Assembly: GCA_009783865.1 (NCBI GenBank)
Contig: WRCR01000009.1
Span: forward strand, 1 to 28,566
Direction: 5' to 3'
Length of the DNA stretch: 28,566 nucleotides
From: Planctomycetaceae bacterium
GTDB lineage: Bacteria; Planctomycetota; Planctomycetia; Pirellulales; Thermoguttaceae
The position numbers were made by a program, and so were the translations under genes. This document shows positions 24,320 to 28,566 of this stretch, one piece after another (positions within the stretch are counted from its first letter, which is position 1; each line of letters begins with the position of its first letter). The notes beneath the pieces were generated by a model. The model was not told the DNA's origin and made no database searches. It worked only from the letters and a program-made list of their open reading frames with translations.

Positions 24320-25354
24320 TCATGCCCCGAAGTATTCGTCCAAGAACTTGGAGTGTTCCGCATCGGTTAGTGTACCGGCAGTGGATTCAACGGAAATCCA
24401 ACCGCTGTAACGGATTTCTTCCATAGTTTTTCTCACGTTTTTCCAGTTGACGGTTCCTTGTCCAATCGGTGCCCAGTTTCCGGGTCCGCCGCCGCGTTTG
24501 CCTTTGAATTCGGTAACGGCGAAATCCTTGAGGTCTAACGAAACAATAGAACGACCAAGTGCTTTCAGCCAATCTTCGGCGCGTGAAAACTTCGTGTGAT
24601 TGCCAAGGTCAAAATGCGGTTTCACCCACGGACTATTGAAATAATTGCAGAAAGCCGCAAAGTATTCCGGCGTACACCAAAGATTATTCCAAACGTTTTC
24701 CGGTCCGATAATCACGCCTTCTTTAGCGGCAGTCGGAATGAGACGTTCTATAGCACGAATCGCACTTTCCGCTGCGTGATTCTGCGCTTTAATGTAATCC
24801 GCAAACGGTGCATTGTCTCCGTCAACAACACGTTTGACAAGCAGCGTTTTCGGGTCGAAGTCGATGTCGAAATCCCACGGGTCGGGCATCTTCATTCCGC
24901 TTGCGCGAAGTAAAGCAGGGACCAAAAGAACATTGCTTGCGCCGTAAGCCGCTGCGGTACGGAGACACTTTTCTCCGGTTTTGATGTCGGCTTCGACTTT
25001 TTCTTTGTCGGGACTGTTTGTTTCCAACCAGCCGCGGCAAAGACAGTGAATACGCAGGTCATGTTTTTCCATGAAGATCCGAATTCTTCTTGCCTCTTCG
25101 ATGGTGATGTCCCAATACCATGGCATCAAACCGTCAAAGCCGGCTTTTTTGAAATCTTCCCAGTATTTGTCGTTCGACAAGAGCGGAACAAATTCCTTTT
25201 CCGAAAAGTACTTTGCTTTGTACAGCGGCTGCCACTTCCAAGCGTTTGCCGAAGTGTTTTCGGCGATAGCCGTATCAACGGCGGAAGCAAGACCGGCAGC
25301 GGCAACCGCAGTTGCTGCGCCCAAAAATTGTCGGCGTGAAAAGTTTGTTGTCAT
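24320..25354 (-). CDS. Tat-exported sugar phosphate isomerase/epimerase-like protein
   Basis: A 344-residue protein with a twin-arginine signal (SRRQFLGAATAVAAAGLASA). It is followed by a xylose-isomerase-like TIM barrel: FKKAGFDGLMPWYWD, EKHDLRIHCLCRGWL, AAAYGASNVLLVPAL, IGPENVWNNLWCTPEYFAAF, VKPHFDLGN and ISVESTAG. The carboxylate and His positions of the metal site (E in GPEN, D in HFDLGN, H before FDLGN, E in VES) appear present. Such Tat-exported AP_endonuc_2/COG1082 proteins are abundant in planctomycetes and probably act on sugars outside the cytoplasm, but substrates are mostly unknown. It diverges from the DUF1559 genes across a 252-base gap and has a terminator downstream. Confidence 0.85.
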   Translation of the reverse strand: MTTNFSRRQFLGAATAVAAAGLASAVDTAIAENTSANAWKWQPLYKAKYFSEKEFVPLLSNDKYWEDFKKAGFDGLMPWYWDITIEEARRIRIFMEKHDLRIHCLCRGWLETNSPDKEKVEADIKTGEKCLRTAAAYGASNVLLVPALLRASGMKMPDPWDFDIDFDPKTLLVKRVVDGDNAPFADYIKAQNHAAESAIRAIERLIPTAAKEGVIIGPENVWNNLWCTPEYFAAFCNYFNSPWVKPHFDLGNHTKFSRAEDWLKALGRSIVSLDLKDFAVTEFKGKRGGGPGNWAPIGQGTVNWKNVRKTMEEIRYSGWISVESTAGTLTDAEHSKFLDEYFGA

Positions 25355-25491
25355 GATGTTTATTGTACAAAAATGTGAAAATTAGCGTCTCAATACAAAC
25401 ACAATATATCAAATTTTAGGGGATTGTCATTACCGGTGATATTTGGATAAAAGAATTTTCGACAAAATCGCCTTTTGGGGGAAGATTTTCC

Positions 25492-25520
25492 TTGATATTT
25501 GCCCAAAAATCTGTTATAAT
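25492..25520 (+). promoter_or_regulatory. Sigma-70-type promoter of the DUF1559 genes
   Basis: -35 TTGATA (25492-25497), a 17-base spacer and -10 TATAAT (25515-25520), with TG in the extended -10 position. The predicted start near 25527 gives a leader of about 80 bases, ending in AGGAGGT just before the ATG at 25607. Confidence 0.7.
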
Positions 25521-25606
25521 GATGCAGGATGGGAGCAGTCCGGTGAGATGTCATTGGTTGTTTCGCAAGTGTCATAACTCTAGGTTTTATAATTTTAGGA
25601 GGTATT

Positions 25607-26914
25607 ATGAGAAAAACGAATAATAGTTTAGGGAATTCGAGGGGGGGAAACGAAATAATATCCGGCGATGACTATCGCCGGTCCGGCAATAGTCATTGCC
25701 GTCTACTATTCGCGTTCACCCTCGTTGAACTTCTCGTCGTCATCGCCATTATCGGCGTTCTAATCGCTTTGCTTTTACCTGCTGTGCAAGCCGCCCGCGA
25801 GGCAGCAAGAAGAATGCAGTGCAGCAATCACCTTAAACAACTAGGTCTTGCTGTTCACAACTTTCATGACTCCCGCGGCGGTATCGTACCTTGCATAATA
25901 AACGGTACCGATGTCAACGGTACAAATCGTACCAGCGTATTCGGGCTGCTGTATCCGTTCATGGAACAGCAATCGGCTTATGAGATAATTGCCCGCCAGC
26001 CCTGGACAAGTACGGTTGCCGAACTTGGAGTTACCGGCGGAACGTATCCGGGCTTCCTTACCTCGAATTACTGGTGGAACAATCTCGGCAGTACTACTGC
26101 CGAAACGTCTGAATTAAAACGCGGCTTTGCTTCCATATCGACAATGCAATGTCCCTCCCGCCGTTCAAGTGTAAAAATGGGAATGCACGATGAAGTTATC
26201 GCCAATGACGGTTTGAACGGAATAGATTATGCCGGCGCAGGTCCGCTTGGCGATTATGCCATCGTTCACGCAAATAGCACTCTTAGCGGTACTCCTACAG
26301 ACAACACCCATGTCTGGTGGTTCAACAACCATGCTAACAATTCCGGCTGGGATAACCACGCAATGGGACCTTTCCGCAAAGCAGGCAGCGTCGTCCGCGC
26401 CAACAATAAAATAACTTGGGACCCCGCAGATACTTTTGCCAGAATTACAGACGGATTGAGTAATCAATTCTTCATTGGCGAAAAACATATTCCGTTGAAC
26501 CGGTTAGGTAAGTGTCCAAATCTTACCAGCGGAACCGGCGGTACGGCAGCGCAGAAACGAAACGGAGGCGATTGCAGTTATCTGCAAACCGGATATTTGA
26601 AAAACGTTTTTAACGCAAGAGCATTAGTAATTCGCGGAGGAAGCACCGGTTTGAGTTCAATCGGCATACAACAACTTCAAGAATATGTAATCCCTATTTC
26701 AAGACCAAGCGATTACTCAAAAGACGACATACCGGTTGATAACACTTGGGGAAACAGTCCTGTAATTTGGATGGGATTCGGAAGTTGGCATCCGGGAGTA
26801 TGCCAGTTTTTGCTCGGAGACGGTTCTGTGCGCGGAGTCGGCGTGACAACCTCCGAACCCATACTGCGGGCAATGGCAATAGTTTCAGACGGAGAAAGCG
26901 TGACGCTGCCGTAG
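25607..26914 (+). CDS. DUF1559 pseudopilin-like protein, long leader
   Basis: A 435-residue planctomycete-type DUF1559 (SBP_bac_10) protein. It has a type IV prepilin-like N-terminus: a basic leader, then FTLVELLVVIAIIGVLIALL with Glu at the fifth position, and the family signature LPAVQAAREAARRMQCSNHL. The C-terminus has the usual WHPGVCQFLLGDGSV. It is probably cut by prepilin peptidase and held in the membrane by its helix; its role in planctomycetes is unknown. The leader is unusual: about 36 residues against 8 in the neighbour, because two small palindromes (25662-25701) and a G7 run (25641-25647) are read in frame. AGGAGGT four bases before the ATG supports this long start, and no alternative start follows before FTLVE. 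Confidence 0.9.
   Translation: MRKTNNSLGNSRGGNEIISGDDYRRSGNSHCRLLFAFTLVELLVVIAIIGVLIALLLPAVQAAREAARRMQCSNHLKQLGLAVHNFHDSRGGIVPCIINGTDVNGTNRTSVFGLLYPFMEQQSAYEIIARQPWTSTVAELGVTGGTYPGFLTSNYWWNNLGSTTAETSELKRGFASISTMQCPSRRSSVKMGMHDEVIANDGLNGIDYAGAGPLGDYAIVHANSTLSGTPTDNTHVWWFNNHANNSGWDNHAMGPFRKAGSVVRANNKITWDPADTFARITDGLSNQFFIGEKHIPLNRLGKCPNLTSGTGGTAAQKRNGGDCSYLQTGYLKNVFNARALVIRGGSTGLSSIGIQQLQEYVIPISRPSDYSKDDIPVDNTWGNSPVIWMGFGSWHPGVCQFLLGDGSVRGVGVTTSEPILRAMAIVSDGESVTLP
25662..25701. repeat. Two tandem palindromes with complementary loops, in the prepilin leader
   Basis: Hairpin 1: CCGGCGAT, loop GACT, ATCGCCGG (25662-25681). Hairpin 2: CGGCAAT, loop AGTC, ATTGCCG (25684-25701). The four-base loops are exact reverse complements, so the two could kiss in RNA. 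They encode about 14 leader residues (SGDDYRRSGNSHCR). Confidence 0.7.
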
Positions 26915-26950
26915 CATATTTATTTTTTTAACTAAATAAGGACTAACATA

Positions 26951-28153
26951 ATGAAAACATATTATAGGGCTTTTACTCTGGTTGAGTTGCTTGTCGTCAT
27001 CGCTATTATCGGCGTGTTAATCGCGCTTCTGTTGCCGGCGGTTCAGGCGGCAAGAGAAGCGGCGCGCCGTATGCAGTGCAGCAACCATCTGAAACAGTTA
27101 GGTGTCGCAATTCACAATTTTCACGATGTGCAGAAAGGCATCGTGCCGAGCGGTATGCGGGATTACAACCGGTGCAGCGGTTTCGGTTTGCTGTATCCGT
27201 ATATGGAACAACAAAGCATTTACGAAATCCTTGCAACGCAGCCGTTTCATCTTAAAATTAACGGCGGCGGTTATTCGGTCGGCGATGGTCCGTTTCCCGG
27301 ATTTATCGTGTCAAACGTTTGGTGGCTCGGCTTGACACAGGAGGAAAAAAGGGGGTTCGCTTCCGTTCCGATAATGAAATGTCCGTCAAGACGCGCCGGT
27401 GTGCAGATGAACGATTACGGCGGTCCGGCGGATTCCGCTAATTTTGCCGCATCCTGTGAAAATACAAATCAAAGCGGAACGCGTTTTAACGCTGCCGGTC
27501 CGCAAGGCGATTATGCTTTTGTGTTTGCCACTTCGAGTGAATCCAGACCGACAAGTTGGTGGTACGAGATAAGCACCGCCGGCGTTGATAAGAATCAGGG
27601 CGGACCGTTCAGATTTGCAGATTGGTCTGCACCCAATCCTCCGAATACTCACGTCCGATGGGCTCCGCAGGATACTTTTGCAAGGGTTACAGACGGTTTG
27701 AGTAATCAGTTCTTCATCGGCGAAAAACACATTCCTACTACCCGTTTAGGAACATGTGCAAACAGTACAGCGGAGTGGAGCGGTACCACCCTGGCGGAGA
27801 AGCGCAACAGCGGCGATTGCGGTTATTTGCAAACCGGATATTTGAAAACGCCGGGCAACGGCAGGGCGTTAGTTGTTTGGAATGTTTCCAGTACATCAAG
27901 CGATGTCGGAGTAACTACCGGCACCGAAAATGTTATTCCTCTTTCGAGACCCAGCGACTATGCGGACGATGTCGGTCCGAATGTTTGGGCAAACAGTCCG
28001 CTGTATTGGATAGGCTTCGGCAGTTGGCATCCGGGAGTATGCCAGTTTGTATATGGAGACGGTTCGGTACACAGTGTCAGCGTAACAACTGCCGAGGTGA
28101 TACTTCGCGCAGGAGCATTGGTGTCGGACGGCAAGAGCGTTTCGCTGCCGTAG
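26951..28153 (+). CDS. DUF1559 pseudopilin-like protein
   Basis: A 400-residue paralogue of the preceding gene with a short leader (MKTYYRA) before FTLVELLVVIAIIGVLIALL and LPAVQAAREAARRMQCSNHL. The two proteins share many blocks along their length (GLLYPYMEQQSIYEI, KCPSRRAGVQM, WAPQDTFARVTDGLSNQFFI, GEKHIP and WHPGVCQF.YGDGSV), so this is a tandem duplication. AAGGA lies eight bases before the ATG. The 36-base gap and matching direction suggest co-transcription. The likely setting is the cell envelope, anchored by the N-terminal helix; the function is not established for the family. A hairpin follows the stop. Confidence 0.92.
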   Translation: MKTYYRAFTLVELLVVIAIIGVLIALLLPAVQAAREAARRMQCSNHLKQLGVAIHNFHDVQKGIVPSGMRDYNRCSGFGLLYPYMEQQSIYEILATQPFHLKINGGGYSVGDGPFPGFIVSNVWWLGLTQEEKRGFASVPIMKCPSRRAGVQMNDYGGPADSANFAASCENTNQSGTRFNAAGPQGDYAFVFATSSESRPTSWWYEISTAGVDKNQGGPFRFADWSAPNPPNTHVRWAPQDTFARVTDGLSNQFFIGEKHIPTTRLGTCANSTAEWSGTTLAEKRNSGDCGYLQTGYLKTPGNGRALVVWNVSSTSSDVGVTTGTENVIPLSRPSDYADDVGPNVWANSPLYWIGFGSWHPGVCQFVYGDGSVHSVSVTTAEVILRAGALVSDGKSVSLP

Positions 28154-28188
28154 CATAAAACAAAAAAATACGTTAAAATCAGAGCGGA

Positions 28189-28202
28189 GGTGCGCAAGCA
28201 CC
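28189..28202. terminator. Hairpin after the second DUF1559 gene
   Basis: GGTGC, loop GCAA, GCACC, 36 bases past the stop, within a wider GGAGGTGC..GCACCCCC context. There is no T-tract. The flanks AGAG and CCCCCGTC are shared with the hairpin at 12079-12094. The DUF1559 and lipoprotein genes may be partly separated by it. Confidence 0.45.
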
Positions 28203-28249
28203 CCCGTCATTCACTTACTATTCATTTCACTATCTACTAATTTATTCAA

Positions 28250-28566
28250 ATGAAACACAGATTTATTATCTTACTGCTGTCAGTTGTCTGCTGTCTGCCG
28301 TCTCTCTTTACCGGCTGCGGCAATCAGCAAAAACTCGGCGGCAAGGTTACGTTTGCTGACGGTTCGCCGCTGAAGACCGGTACAATTTTCTTCAGCAACG
28401 ATTCGTTCCTTGGGAGAGCATTTATCCACTCGGACGGCACTTACGATGTAGGTTCGTTTGCCGAGAAGGACGGTCTTCCGCCCGGCAAATATAAAGTGTA
28501 TATTACCGGTGCAGTTGAAGTAACCGGTACAACGAAAAGAAAAGAAACAACGGTCGGCGAGGACGG
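28250..28566 (+). CDS. Small lipoprotein, N-terminal part (runs off the window)
   Basis: The first 105 residues of a lipoprotein gene that continues past the end of the window. A signal peptide (HRFIILLLSVVCCLPSL) ends in the lipobox LFTGC, so the mature N-terminal Cys should be lipidated. The mature part begins GGKVTFADGSPLKTGTIFF and continues DGTYDVGSF, LPPGKYKVYITGA, which is the planctomycete carboxypeptidase-regulatory-like/transthyretin-like fold often encoded after DUF1559 genes. Function is unknown; an envelope-associated partner of the DUF1559 proteins is a reasonable guess. Two heptamers (TCTGCTG, TCTGCCG) at 28287-28300 in the signal-peptide region resemble the cysS repeat. Confidence 0.82.
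   Translation, partial: MKHRFIILLLSVVCCLPSLFTGCGNQQKLGGKVTFADGSPLKTGTIFFSNDSFLGRAFIHSDGTYDVGSFAEKDGLPPGKYKVYITGAVEVTGTTKRKETTVGED

Overview
The window most likely comes from a planctomycete (Planctomycetota). The pointers are two tandem DUF1559 pseudopilin-like genes followed by a small lipoprotein gene, a very large LptD/OstA-like outer-membrane protein, a Tat-exported xylose-isomerase-like protein, an orphan FtsX-type permease, and several genes with no Shine-Dalgarno site. HydF, the maturation GTPase of [FeFe]-hydrogenase, points to an anaerobic, H2-metabolising lineage. This assignment rests on family knowledge and not on a database search.

Layout. 1-5058 (minus): the 5' part of a secreted DUF4838/glycoside-hydrolase-like gene, then cysS, pgi and hydF. 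5062-7357 (plus): a compact operon guaD-ispD-rnpA-queC, driven by a near-consensus sigma-70 promoter that faces the hydF promoter. 7385-9127 (minus): a decayed Ser/Thr kinase-ankyrin gene. 9228-12058 (plus): an FtsX-type permease and purB. 12114-15746 (minus): the LptD-like gene. 15857-21388 (plus): a DUF6493-SWIM locus with a broken DUF6493 copy, an intact 973-residue DUF6493 protein, an intact SWIM zinc-finger protein and a short ORF that may be the stump of a MoxR ATPase gene. 21646-25354 (minus): an exported esterase, an exported ankyrin/beta-lactamase-fold fusion and a Tat-exported sugar isomerase/epimerase-like protein. 25492-28566 (plus): two DUF1559 genes and the start of a lipoprotein gene.

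The most interesting region is the DUF6493-SWIM locus. It looks like a partly eroded version of a multi-gene cassette that in other bacteria, from memory, also carries MoxR ATPase and VWA genes. All three gene boundaries in it share an unusual arrangement: an extended -10 box with a small GC-rich hairpin 7-8 bases downstream. Two of these -10 boxes overlap the end of the preceding gene.

A second theme is short palindromic and heptameric repeats. One palindrome family occurs twice in frame inside cysS and recurs in the DUF6493 locus. Another lies inside the kinase-ankyrin pseudogene and at the end of the putative MoxR stump. A pair of palindromes with complementary loops lengthens the leader of the first DUF1559 protein. 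Heptamer tandem repeats occur inside cysS and just upstream of the permease gene. This resembles the coding-region palindromic elements known from Rickettsia, but that comparison is an inference. No rRNA, tRNA, CRISPR array, transposase or integrase was recognised.
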